Positions 38,401 through 50,600 of a stretch of 64,000 bases of DNA are shown here, in pieces (positions within the stretch are counted from its first letter, which is position 1; each line of letters starts with the position of its first letter). The stretch spans positions 20,446,052-20,510,051 of the forward strand of contig OZ038437.1 of the NCBI GenBank assembly GCA_964036275.1, written 5' to 3'. A program made the translations under genes and the position numbers. This DNA comes from Litoditis marina (Eukaryota > Nematoda > Chromadorea > Rhabditida > Rhabditidae). The notes beneath the pieces were generated by a model. It was given only the letters and a program-made list of their open reading frames with translations, had not been told where the DNA came from and searched no databases.

Positions 38401-41125
38401 GACTGGCCTGGAGCTAAACGTAGCCATTGAACTGAGATGGGGAAAGTGGTCCAGCTGCAATCGAGGGGAACCAACTATGGGCAGGGAAGGTGGGCGGGTA
38501 CCATAATTATAACGTTTCTCTGATTGAAAGTATTTGAAACGAGTTGAATCATACGACCATAAGATGGTGCGAAATGTTTTGTAGTTTAAACCCATCTCAG
38601 TCCTAATTCTGGAAGTTCCACAGTCTACCACCCACAGCTCAGCCACTTTCGTTCCCTCTTTCCAGCCCACTGCTACCTGGTCAGAGAGGCCGGAAAGACC
38701 ATTCCGGACCGGACCTCGAATGTCCTGAAGTGGCTGACGAAACTGAATTCGCTGTTTGATCTCTCGCCTTTCCGTCAGGACGGATTGAGAATACACAGGT
38801 GAGAAGTTGACCCGAATTTAACGTTACAAATAAATCTGATTTGTAGTTTTATGTATACAACCATCACAATTTTTCATTTCGAGAGCGAGAGGCAGTGGAA
38901 TCGAGCACAAACACAGCAAGATTTTCTTCTCTTCAGTGAAAATTATAGTCAAACTCAAATGCTAGCGAGAATAAGAACAGTTATACACAGAACACACCGT
39001 TTGTTATGGAAATGAGTAGAAAGAGGTCATCACGAATATAGTTTTTCAACTGTCTTCTACTTTTCGCAACCTTGGTTGGTTCATGGTGTGGTGTAGCGGA
39101 TTACCGATACAGTGAACAAAAAGATTTCCAATAAAAAGGTGTTGAAGAGTTGAAAGTTATCAAAGGAGTGAGTCCACAACAGTATCTTACGATAACTACA
39201 TTCATAATGCGAAAGTGCTGGACACAAAACATGCGTTTTATCAAAAAAGACGAAACATCGCTCGCCCAGTGAGTCACAACTGTCCGTATTATCAACGGAA
39301 CCCTCTTATAATCCTTTCCATTCCTACTGAGACTCCTACAGTAGGATTTCGAAACTTCCACGCCGCTTTGCTCACTTACTGTTGATCGGAGAAGTTAAGG
39401 ATTTTCGTACCTCATTCTCCTGCTCAGGTAGAGTAAATATACAATTAAATTTCCCATGAACTACATTTTCAACTTCGCAACAGCCTTCGGAAAGTTTGTA
39501 AAGTTATTGTAGGAGTTTCAGTAGGAATGGTGTGAACTATATATTCATATGAGGTCGCCAAGGCGCCGCAACGGTATGATATGCGATGTGATATACTTCA
39601 TTTCATAGTCGTTCCATAGTCATAAATTATGTTTTAGATGCACGGTTAACAGAAAAATTATGCTATTTTCCAGTTCTCTCCTTCCGTCTCTTTTCATGAA
39701 GGTTGACAAAATGCGAGGATGTGTCCCCGATTCGACAAAAGCCACGCTGGTCCGTTTGTTAATTTCAATATTTCTGACAGAAAATGTATGAACGAACTGA
39801 ACAATTATTGTAAAATCGAAAAACTTCATATTCAAGATATAGTTTAAGTAAGGAAAAGTCGTGAAAAGGTAGACAAGGGAGGAAAATCGTAGTCTTTCTG
39901 TGAAATACACAACCATACTGTATATTTACACGTGCTTATGAAACGCGGTATGCGACTGCTGGTTTCTCGCCGAACACAAGATCTGCGCTCCTTAGAAAAG
40001 AGCGAACCTTTCTCTTTATTATGACGATAGGGTTGTGGTCTATGTTAACTTGGTCTATTGTTTCTCTGAGAAAGAGTTTCTAGTGAGTAGTCTATATTAA
40101 CTTGGTCTAATGTTTATATAAGGAAAAAGGCCAGGTCTTGAATGTTAATTAAAAACACTAATTTTCTAATTTTTTTTCTTTTTTTTTTCAGTTCGATGAC
40201 TCGTACCGTCGTTTCATCCTATCTACCGTGGGAGTTCGAGCAGACGATGGGAGTCACATGAAGAAGGACACGGAAAAGACGTTCAAACTACAAAACGCCT
40301 TCCAGGCCTGCTTCGGGTAGGTCAAAGTTATGTACATTCAAACTACAAAACTGTTTTGGGCGGGTGAGGGGTTTGAAATCATAGATTCGAAATGTTATTA
40401 GCCTCAATTTGTAGTTTGCTCTTAGTGGCAGAAATAATCGGAACGATTTTGGAACCCTCCTAACCTGCTCACTTCAATCCTGCTGGTTAAAAAAGGTCTT
40501 TTTTCTTCTGAAGGAAGTTTCAAGTGTAAACCTTCCGTAAACTAGCATCAAGTGTCTATACTCTTTCAATGTGCACTTCTCCTACCAGTTAAAAACGTTA
40601 CTGCCTCGATGGAATTATTCAAATAGTTCGGTTATGCATTCATCAGAAAGCGAACTGCTTTTCATTGATATAGTTGTGACCAACGAAAAGCAGAAGAGTA
40701 CAGTACATCTCAGTTTCTGCTGTGTACGCACACATATCTTCCATTTCAAAGCTCACTGTTATTTATTTCGTAGCGTAGTGGTTAGCGCCTAGCTACGAAT
40801 CGTTCGCTCGCAGGTTCGATTCCGGCGAGAGACGAAAATTTATAAATTTGGCAAACCGTTGTGGACACCATACCATCGATTTTGTCAGAGGTGGGGTTGG
40901 GCGAGGAGCCAACCAGTCTGTGTATCATTGATCTACACACTCTCTCGCCTATTGACAACGACCGCTCGCCCCGCATCACTCGATTAATCGAACATTCTGC
41001 TGTCTTCATGGGGGAAATGGCGACTATACTATTGATGCCAATACCATTCCAGTTATGAGAGAAATGGTGAGGACGAAGAGACGTTGGTGGGGACCTATAT
41101 GGTGGAGACGAGGGAATGTCCATGA
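32449..41125 (+). CDS. FAM187-like secreted Ig/WSxW protein, right copy (complete, 430 aa)
   Basis: Exons 32449-32508, 32926-33015, 33473-33538, 34073-34210, 34673-34743, 35206-35365, 35932-36006, 37836-37915, 38380-38489, 38666-38798, 39674-39785 (or 39749), 40192-40316 and 41053-41125. The last exon (ATTCCAG|TTATGAG) restores the frame from GG| and reads GYERNGEDEETLVGTYMVET then RECP and TGA, supplying what looks like the final Cys of the WSxW module. Compared with the left copy the signal peptide lacks three residues (AFC) and there are a few substitutions (VDLPC for VDMPC, YPP for YQP, MNDE for MDDE). A MITE lies in intron 2, and a SINE plus a 190-bp element lie in the last intron. AATAAA is at 41186-41191. 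Start of the kinase gene is only 436 bases downstream, same strand, so co-transcription is possible. Confidence 0.72.
33137..33323. mobile_element. MITE with GGCGGCGTAGC ends, right copy only
   Basis: GGCGGCGTAGCGATCCCT at the left is inverted at the right as AGGGATTGCTACGCCGC. The interior is rich in CTCATGAG palindromes. The left copy has the empty site at about 19455 (GTATTCCTTACATTGTG), so this is a clean presence/absence insertion. Confidence 0.8.
34230..34436. mobile_element. MITE with ACTGAGAC ends, family 1
   Basis: Orthologous to 20368-20578, with a short deletion near the right end. Confidence 0.6.
39325..39530. mobile_element. MITE with CCTACTGAGACTCC ends, family 2
   Basis: Orthologous to 26255-26475. 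Confidence 0.65.
40770..40835 (+). repeat. tRNA-derived SINE copy 3
   Basis: GCGTAGTGGTTAGCGCCTAG, then GCTACGAATC, then a perfect B-box GGTTCGATTCC. TTCGT at the start can pair with ACGAA at the end, but the anticodon stem fails. It abuts a 190-bp GC-rich element. The left contig of the duplication stops at exactly the base before it. Confidence 0.65.
40850..41029 (+). repeat. GC-rich dispersed 190-bp element, copy 2
   Basis: GCAAACCGTTGTGGACACCA to GAAATGGCGACTATA. Most diverged of the four copies (GGGCGAGGAG for GGCGAGCGG), directly after a SINE and 23 bases before the last exon of the FAM187-like gene. Confidence 0.7.
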
Positions 41126-41561
41126 TGCATTCCGGGCAATAATAATATTTATGAAAACCAACATTCAAGCAACTGTTCTCGATTCAATAAACCATTATCT
41201 TTCGTGTTCTACTGAGATAAAACCGCCCAGACAACTATTTTCGTTTCATGGCCCCATTTAACGGAAGAAAGCGCTTTTCAATATGTTATCGTATATAATA
41301 GTTGTTTATTTCTCCTGTTTAAATGTGTTTGAATCGGTTCATTTGCAAGCTGTAAATGATGAGAAACTTTGGAAACAGAAACGGAGGGAAGTTTCAACAT
41401 ATTTCAAACGAGTTTCACCAGCCTCGCACGTGAACACGTGTAGACGTGTGAGTAACACGAATTCTCGAGAAGAAAAGCTTGTATACACATGAAATCACGT
41501 GGGTTTTTTTGATTCTTTCTCTCATTCCTATTAATTTCCTCGTCAAGACAGTCGGTATTGT

Positions 41562-44500
41562 ATGCCCGACCCAGATAGGCTTCTCGCGAAAGAGGAGTAC
41601 TACCATGGACTGCTACCGAGGGAGGATATCAAGGTATAGTCATGGTAACTCTTATCTCTACTCCTACAGTAAGATAACATAACTTCCCGGTGTTTCCATC
41701 GTGATGGTTCTTCAGAATAGTAAATGTTTTCCCGAACGTTTGTTTTAGCGTTCTATTTTCATATTCTATCGCAATTCCATTGGCAGTCTGCCAAAGTCCT
41801 AATGAAAACCGCATTAACTATATAGTTATTGTCATTATTACAATATGAAGTTGAAGCATGTAATCAGTTTTGAACGCGGTAAAATTATTGTAAGACCTCT
41901 AGATGTTTGTTCCATTTCATAGTGTAGTTTTGTGAATATTGATCAATCAGAGTTTATTGAATACTTTGAATACAATGAAACACTTTTTAATAAAGTAAAA
42001 CACCGTGTTTCAGATGATGTTACGTAGAAACGGTGATTTTCTGGTTCGAGCGACCGAACCAACGTCCGGTCTGCCCAGAGAATACGTTCTGTCGGTCATG
42101 TATAATCAGGAAAAAGAAGAGGACGGGGTACGGTAACTATCAGTTATGATGTGTTTGTAGTTTTGTCTATTCAATATCAATCTTCATGCGCGATCTCTCC
42201 TCTGAAATGGTGGTTATCTAACAAATGAACTTATGTTTTGAGTTTCTTCATCTGCTGGAGTCTGAGTATATGCTTTTTCACAGCCAATTTCAGAATGGAA
42301 GCAGCCATTTATTTTTGTTACCTCTGTTTTTTCTTCAAATATTGATTTTTCAGATCAAACACATTATAATGAAGCGTATGGAAGAGAAAAAGTATCGACT
42401 AACCAACTACCATTTCCCTGATATTCCTGCTATGATTAAATACCATCAGAAGATGAAGCTCTCCGTACATCCGGTTGGTATTACAGTTACGTACAGTAAT
42501 TGTCCAAAAAACGAAGTTATCGTACTGTAAACCTAGATTTCTTCTGTGTACTTGCCAACAATTTCATTCAACTCGCGTTGCTGAAGGGAAAGAGTCTGGA
42601 TAGAGTAGTTTTCGAGCCCAACTCCTTGAACTAAAGACACAGCAGAAATGATACATCCATCTGTTCTAATGCTGTTTCAAGTGTCTCCGTTCAACTTTTT
42701 TTCAATTGTTTTTCTGAAGAAGACGAACATTAGTAGATAAAAACACACTTTTCCAGAGTGCCGAGATCAAACTGTCCGCTCCGATCAAACGCCAGCCCTG
42801 GGAGCTGCACCACGAGGATGTAGTCTGCACCAAGAAGTTGGGGGAGGGCGCGTTTGGAGAGGTGGGGATTTAGAATGAAATGTAGTATGTAATTTTAACT
42901 GCTATATGAAAACTGTCAATAAACATAGTTTCTATGTGAATGGAATGGAAGTCAATGTCAGAGAAAATAATCATGGTCATTTTATTCGTCTTTGCAGTTG
43001 TTTTTCTGTTTATCGCCTGTTTGTTGCATGTTTTCTTCAATAATATAGCGACATCATTCTTCGATCCAACCAAATGTTGACGTATTTCAGGTTCAAATGG
43101 GCAAGTTGACCGTAAAGTTCCGGAAGCCGGTTATGGTGGCCGTGAAACTGGTCAGTTTAAGCTCATTAGAGTCTTTACAACAGGAAAAAGGAGAGGAGCA
43201 CTGCTCTAGTTCTTTTTCTGGAAGTCAGATGCTATTTTTTTGCGTTATTGTTTTAACTCCAAAATTTCTGTCACCATCACCAGTGGTCCTTGTTAGTATA
43301 AATATTGATGGAAAATTCTTTGAAGGCAGGTTCAAACTAGTTAGATATTGTAGCGAACAGCACAAGAATACTATAATTTCCTTGTGTATCATTCTATATT
43401 TTGTCTTATTATTACACTTTCTCAGGCAAAACTGGAATCTCTGACAAAAGAGCAGATAAAGGAGATAATGGGTGAGGCGAGGCTGATGCGACGGTTCGAT
43501 CACCCGAATGTCGTCAAGTTCTATGGTGTGGCGGCGGGACAGGAACCACTCATGGTCGTCATGGAGTTGGTACGTATTGATTGAATACTGGATGGAGGTC
43601 CAAGCATAATCATAGGTACCCGCACTTGCCTATGCACTTTCCTGGCTGAGAAACGTTCTCAAAAGCTTTAAGATCAGTTAGCAAGTGTGTGTGTTTCTCC
43701 ATGTTCTCAGTAGTTCATCGGGGGAATAGTATAGAATGGTTATATGAGACCAGGTTCACTACGGTAAACTATGGAAATGTTTCTTTCGAGCTATTAACTA
43801 TATACTCTTTTTCCAGAGACATAAAGTAATTTGTTTTCCTATAAATATAAGATAAAACGACCTAATCTGATAGTATATAACTGTACATGAACAAGCTTAT
43901 TTTTAGACCTAATAAATATTATTGTCCTAACATTTTCCAAAACCGCCTGATTCAGGCGAGTAACGGAGCCCTTGACTCGTATCTCCAAAAGTGCGAACAG
44001 CCGTTGGAGAAAAAGAACGAAATGGTGTTACAGGTGAGCTGGGCTTCTAGTTAAATTGAGAACTAAAATGATATGCACTTCAGAACTAATAAAGATCATA
44101 GTATCAATACAAGTATTGAAGTCATTGTAGCAATAGTAATCAACAATCTTGGAGAAAGTCAAAGTATTTTTTCTAGCAACCTTGGCGTAGTTGTGGGCGT
44201 CTGTGTATCATGGTTGTTATAGTTCCGATCATTCCACTGAGACTTGGCAGCGTGCCAATGAATTTTCTCAGCCATTTTTCACAACTTTGTAGTTTATCAA
44301 ATAACTACAAATCTCCATACGCGGTTGTTTAATTTCATAAGAACACGTGCCTCAAAAAATACCTGAGAATACCTATGTCTGCTCTAAGAAATAGTCATCC
44401 GAAAATCTTGGAATGATGCCAAAGGGTCTCAGTGGGGATGGAACGAACTATATATTGGACAAACCGATAGATGAATGGGTAAACTTCACTTGATGTGAAC

Positions 44501-46975
44501 TCTTTCCTGACTGGAAGCTTTTATGCATGAATCAGGAAATGAATATCCATTTTGCAGGCAGCCCGCGGTCTGGAGTATATCCACAGCAAGAATGTTCTGC
44601 ATAGAGATATCGCCAGTCGGAACTGCCTCTACGGGGACGGCAAGGTAGATCAAATCGCGATTATTTCTCGATGATGACGATCATGTAGGCTGAACTGTCG
44701 TTATTTAATCGTTCGCCTTTGCCACACCACTGATTGGGAGTGGAAAACATACCTGGTATTATCTGATTGAAAGAAAGCTATCTAGTTTGTACGCGATTTC
44801 GGTTGAATGAGTGAAGTCGAGATATACAGATCAAAGTGCCACCTTCCACAGCATGAAAAACTACCCATTCTTGATGATTCATCGGAAAAAAACTGCTTTC
44901 AATATTAAGTTACGTCAAAGAATCATTCAAATCAGTGTCTTTTTCCTGAAATCTACGTAAATACACGTTCCCACTAATCCATTCTCCGTTTCCAGGTGAA
45001 GATAGCCGATTTCGGTCTGTCGCGAGAGGGTACCGTATACCAGATGGATCCAAAGAAGAGGGTCCCCATACGATGGTTGGCCCCAGAAACACTCAAGACA
45101 TTTGTCTACTCTCAAAAGACTGATGTATGGAGTTTTGGTAGGTTTTTTTTTACGAGGTTTCATATTTAAAAGTCCACATAATTCCTACTGTAGTCTACAG
45201 CGCATATTTGAGTTTATTCGCGATAATTCATTGAAGAAAATTCCCGAACCGTTAAGTACATCGAACACTCATTTTCGTTCAGTAATTGTGTCATTGTTTC
45301 GAATACCGAAAAAGGGATAAACATTGGTTCCTGGTTCAAAATGTTGGAGAAAGTTAACGAGTAAGAAAAATAGAATACGAGTAGATCAGATAAGTATAGA
45401 ATACGTCCCATTTTCAATCGCACTCTTTATAGAGCTTGTTATTGATTGAATTCACATGATTGAAGTAATTTTGACTGCAGGCATATTGGCGTGGGAGATC
45501 TACTCGAACGGGGCGGAGCCGTATCCAGGAATGAGTGTAGCGGAGGTCAACAACGGGGTCAAGGAGGGGTATCGAATGGATCTTCCACCCGAAGTTAACC
45601 ACGACATTGTCAGGATCGTCAAGGTGAGAACATCTATATAGTGGAAGTAAATTGAACAGTCACGTGGAGTTAGCATTCTAATAAGGCATTGGGCACTTTT
45701 TCATTGCACGTTTCTTAGTTCTGCTGTGTTTACCATGTTTCACGTGACTGTGCAATTGACTTCCAGTATACGGGTTGGCAAATTTGATGTGTATTTCGAA
45801 CTAGATACCGCATACCGTCATAATTCATGAATTGCGAACGAAAAGTAGGATCAAACTGGGAGCACAGAGGAATCGAGCGGAATACGGCAAATTCTTTATT
45901 TAACCGAAAAAAATTTATTTAACAGAAAAATGGTTAAATGGTTGCCTGTTAAAAAAATTGTATGGTTAAAGGTTAATTGGCAGGGTAAACGAAACTCGCG
46001 AAATACACATAGACAATCAATAGCCTGTTTATTTAATAGCTTGATTTGGGTAAAGCGAAATTCGATTGGAGAGATAGAAACACACTATTCCACTCGAATC
46101 ACAACTTTCTAGTCTACATATTCACATTATTTTGTATTTCGTTATTATGTTTTAACTAAACTTTAAGGCACTTGTACTAAGCTAATTCGTGTGTGAAACT
46201 TGATTCTGAAAAAAGAAAAAAAGGCGCTGAAAAACTTGATTCAAACACAGTATTTTTCACGTGTTTTACTATTTGTGCGAGAGTTCGAATTTTCTTATCT
46301 AATGGATAATTTCAGAAACACTGCTGGGCCGACAACCCCAACGAGCGATATTCGATGTTTGACCTTTTGAAGCATCTCCGACGGGCAGTTACCGGGCAGG
46401 AAAAGTCCCGGCCCAGTCAGGAGAAGACGAGGCCCACACAGGAACAGTCCAAGGATTCGGAGACGTTGTACAGTCGAATGTGGGGCAGCAAGGTAGATTG
46501 TCGTGCTCATTTTTTTCGCGAATTTAATTAGTTTTCACACGTTTTGCTAGAAATTGAGACACTTCAATGATAAAGATTCAGTATTGATGTCTCTAGATCA
46601 ACTACGTTAATTGAGAAATATTGATATGAAAATGTTTGCGATGTACCTAAGCTCTTATTCTCGTAGTTATGTCAATGTAATTATCATAAGTACTTCTCAT
46701 CAGTTTCTGTAGTGGCTCGTGGTAGAGTTTTCCTTGAATCTAACGCTCCCTTGTGAGTTGATTGCGTTTTAATCACTCCCAAGGGAATCGTATTCGCCTG
46801 AGGGTATTCATATTTCATGCAGTTTGGTTAATGCTGTTTTTTGAGTGAACGCTGGACTATTTTTCATTCTTTATAACTAGTGTCGTTGTTGTTATTATTA
46901 TTGAGATTATTTTAGGTAGCCACGGCCAAGCCACCGCCCTCCACGCAGACCTCCAAACCGCCCGGAAAGTCATGA
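41562..46975 (+). CDS. FER/FPS-type SH2 non-receptor tyrosine kinase (433 aa)
   Basis: Twelve exons: 41562-41633, 42014-42127, 42354-42473, 42757-42861, 43091-43150, 43426-43569, 43956-44033, 44558-44644, 44996-45137, 45481-45623, 46316-46492, 46916-46975. An SH2 domain (residues about 14-100; [20 protein letters not shown] with the phosphotyrosine-binding Arg36) leads into a tyrosine kinase domain: GEGAFGEV (131-138), Lys156 in VAVKL, Glu174 in the C helix, HRDIASRN (Asp248), DFG (Asp265), activation-loop Tyr275, PIRWLAPE. All catalytic residues are present. The short SH2-kinase layout without an F-BAR domain is the form expanded in nematodes, where members such as SPE-8 act in sperm; a germline role here is inference. 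The tail repeats [13 protein letters not shown] and [14 protein letters not shown]. Poly(A) signal at 47127-47132. Confidence 0.93.
44236..44455. mobile_element. MITE with CACTGAGAC ends, family 1
   Basis: CCACTGAGACTTGGCAGCGT and GGGTCTCAGTGGGGATGG are inverted ends; it lies in the kinase intron 44034-44557. Same family as 20368 and 51183. Confidence 0.7.
45649..45768 (+). mobile_element. CACGTGA MITE copy 5
   Basis: GAAGTAAATTGAACAGTCAC to CAATTGACTTCCAGTATA with GGGCACTTTTTCATTGCACG inside; 25 bases after a kinase exon, at 45623. Confidence 0.75.
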
Positions 46976-47126
46976 ACGGGCTGGGACCGGACAAAATTTA
47001 GACAAGAGAGTGATGATTCAGCACATAAACCGTTAACCATTCTGACTTTTGTCGTTGATGTACTTCTGAGGAAAAGTAGAGGAACTTTGAGAAAAAAAGC
47101 AGAATCCACGTAAACTAGGTGTACGT

Positions 47127-47132
47127 AATAAA
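47127..47132 (+). terminator. AATAAA polyadenylation signal, kinase gene
   Basis: Hexamer about 150 bases after the TGA at 46973-46975, in the 626-base interval separating the two convergent genes. Confidence 0.55.
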
Positions 47133-47323
47133 AGATCAAACATTAAAGTATGAGTTTATTTCAAACTTAAAGTTTGAACTTTTTGAGGGAAACGAATTGA
47201 ATAAGTTACCAGTTTTGATATTCTTATCAAATACACCACTGGTTTGATCCCATTTGTAATATCTCTATCCTTTTACACCACGGCTTCGAGTTCGTAAAAG
47301 AACGAACATTGAAAGAAGACTGT

Positions 47324-47372
47324 AACCCATATTGATTTTATTTGTATCTTGCAATAATATCGGTGGATGTGG
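47324..47372 (-). pseudogene. Partial duplicate of the nAChR stop-codon region
   Basis: AACCCATATTGATTTTATTT through GCAATAATATCGGTGGATGT repeats 47573-47626, which encodes the last residues (TSTDIIA) and the stop of the receptor gene, with a small internal deletion. It lies about 250 bases beyond the real end. Confidence 0.6.
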
Positions 47373-47601
47373 TTGTGAAAAGCTCGAAACTGAAAAACTA
47401 ACAATGAAATTAACTAGGTCGACACATAACAATAAGTTTAAATGTAGAAAAAGAGGTATCATTCTCCATGTTTCAATTTGCTTGAATGGAACCGACAAGT
47501 GATCTGAAAGAAACACAGTTATGGTTATATTCGATTCGTAAATCTCGAGCAATATATTATACAAGCAATATAACCCATATTCATTTCATTATAATCTCAA
47601 A

Positions 47602-50600
47602 CTATGCAATAATATCGGTGGATGTCAGATTGGCGGGTCTGTACTGTAGATCAATAGGATGTCTGTCATCGTAGAGGGTGGGGGCCTGAAGTAGAATGAG
47701 CACGGTCCCGACGAAACAGGCCATGGAGAAGATCAACAGAAACAGACGATCCAACACCATAGCCACGTACTTCCAATCCTCGTCTATCTGAACACACTTA
47801 TCGATTGAAAAATAGAAATAGAACTATAAACTACAATCTTACTTTGATCCTAAGTAGGGTTGTTAATCGAGTTGAAAATTTCCAGTTTTTCGAGTTTTTC
47901 GAGTTTCGAGTTTTTCGAATTCATTTTTAACAACCCTAATCTTAAGCTTGAGTTTCAGAAGTTGTGCAGCTGTATCAGTTTCAACACATTCAACTCAGAA
48001 AAACTCAGATACCAGAAAACAATGTTTTACCAGTAGAAAAAGTAAAGCAAACTGAAACTGTTCGATATATGACTATGATAACGTTTGAAAGCAACACTTA
48101 ACTCCACAGCCCACCTTGTCATCTTAGTCCTTCTCTCTTTTTCTTTTTTTTTCTCTATTTCTCTTTCTTTTTTCTCTCTCTGTAACATACCTTATCATCT
48201 CTGTCCTTCTTCTTCAACAATTCGGCAATGAAACAGATGTTCTCGAAGGCCTTTACGACCTGAAAATTGCTATGTTTTGAAAATTCCATGACAAAAGAGA
48301 AAATCCTAGTTTTCAATGATTCATTCAGGGATGTAATCATTTGAGAGTAATTTCAAACACATTTCTCATATTTCTGACCATTCACATTAATGAAGTATGT
48401 TAACATTAAGTTTATCTTATCAATGACTTTTCTAAACTGACATTTTAGTTATAGACTGTTATTTCCAGCCTAATAACGTTTCTGATCCGGAAACCAACCT
48501 GCGGAGAATAATAGAGTTTCTGTATTCTGTCGTCTATGGCCGCGTTCGCCATGCTCTTTCCGATGTCCCGACTGACGCGATGTTCGTGGTAGTTCAGCGG
48601 GATTTTGCCGTCTAGAGTGGTCGGGCCTGGAGAAAGTTAGGTTAAATCTGTATGACTAGCAAGGTTGTATGATTCTATTTACGAGAACTTTTCTTATTAT
48701 GTTTTCCCACTTGTCGAACCAGGTTGGGTAATTAGAAAAGTTGAAAGGTTAATAATTGAAAACCACCATTGGTTGCAGAGATTCGATCTGAAATGCGGGC
48801 TACCGTAATGTTACTCTACTGTGGTTGTAGTTCAAATCCAGGGTGTTGGAACGGTAAGTCAATATTTATTCTCTTCTAAGACTCTCGTTTACGATTTCGA
48901 CTATTATCCGAACTGCAATGTCGACTGATACTGCTCACCAAATACAGTTCTGCGAAAAAAATTAACTCTAAACTACAAATATTGATTCATATCGATGCGT
49001 GAGTGCGAGTGATCAGCTCCAAACTACGAGTATTGATTGAGTCTGATTGATATCAACTGATATCGAATGATTCCTCTCACCTACTCCAGTTCTGCGTGAA
49101 CTGACTCTTCTGAAAGACTCCTCCGCTTCGTCCAGGGGGCGACGCATGAAAAGCAGTTTGGGAAGCCATTTTAGAAACACCAACTTCACCCATTTGGGCA
49201 TCAAATGGGTAGTTGGGGTACGGAAGTGGAGGTTTAGGGCTGGAATGGAAGAAGTGAAGGGGAAACAAGTAATAGTAATGTAACTGTATCTTGTTTATAT
49301 ATGTGGTTTCTGTCTGTATTCGGACGTTTGTCACAACGTAAGATTTTACGAATACTAGATTTGAGAGAAATGATAAAGAGGAAATCAAAAATGGAATATA
49401 TATTTATTTATATCTACTTTTGTCACTATATACAAATGCTATTGTATTTTATATCTTTAAGGTGAGTTGAGGAAAAAAATACGAACTCACATATAACAGT
49501 GACAACTACACTGAGCGTCACCATGACCATGGTAAAAAGGAGATATTTTCCAATGAGTGGCAGGGTTATGGAAGTAGCCGGAATTATTTCAGTCTGAAAT
49601 ACAGTGATATACGAAAACCCAGCTGAAATTGGGTATACAGTACTTTTTCGTACAAATGTCTACTAACAGTTACACTTTAACGTTACCTAGTTCCTATATA
49701 CTTCTATTAAAAAAACCAACTCAGCACTCTCGAAAATTTTTACGGTCAGTACTGCAATCCATTTACCGTATATCATAACTAATGTCAAATGAGTTGCTAG
49801 AATATCACCGTCAAAACTTTAATTTTCGGTGAGTTAAACTATAATTAAAGGGACCGTTCCTCGTTAATTCGAAGGTCTGAGCTGATTAGTCGATGTTGTT
49901 AACATTAAAAGACCACAATCATTCTTATAGGGGTCAACTTTCTGTCTTGCTCCGTGTTCTCAAAAATGCGGCGCGATCGCGCGCACGTACATCACCACCG
50001 AGTTCACCTACGTACAAAATTTTCAAAATGTCTATAAAAATACAAAACCATATTCAACACATTGCAAAAAATTACAACAATCAAAGCTGTGACAGAGGAA
50101 TTGTAGATATCGTGAAAACAACAAAGCAATGAGAGATCAAGGATTGCTGCATTACAGTAACCCAAATTCTGTTGGCTTCTAATTTGCCCCGAAATTATGT
50201 GGTTTTCTGCACTTTCTGTATGTAACGTGTGAAACTTTCATCTCAGAACAGAATAAATGACTTTTCCATTTTTAAAAACTTCTTACATTGCACATTATAG
50301 AAGTACGATCCCTTCAAGGTTATTCGAAAAATACTAACTTTGTAATTAAAAAAGAAACTCACGAGCAGAAGGAAGAAAATAGTCAGAGCAACAAGAATAG
50401 AGATACACAGAGTGACTTTTTCGCCTGAGTCAGATGGCAAGTAAAATACCAGAATGGTTAGGAAAGATATTCCGACACAGGGGAAAACCAGGTTGACCGT
50501 ATAAAAAAGAGGCTTGCGACGCAGCTCAAGGTAGTACTGGAAAAGATTTAAATGTGGGAAAACATTTACTTTTTATTAGTATTTAGTTGTAATTTTGTTC

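Larger units (their letters stand above)
27885..40764. repeat. Right copy of the 13-kb duplicated block
   Basis: Matches 14229-27684 in order and orientation. It starts inside intron 1 of the four-TM gene, so that gene's first exon is absent here, and it continues past the point where the left copy stops, into a SINE and the final FAM187-like exon. Confidence 0.9.
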
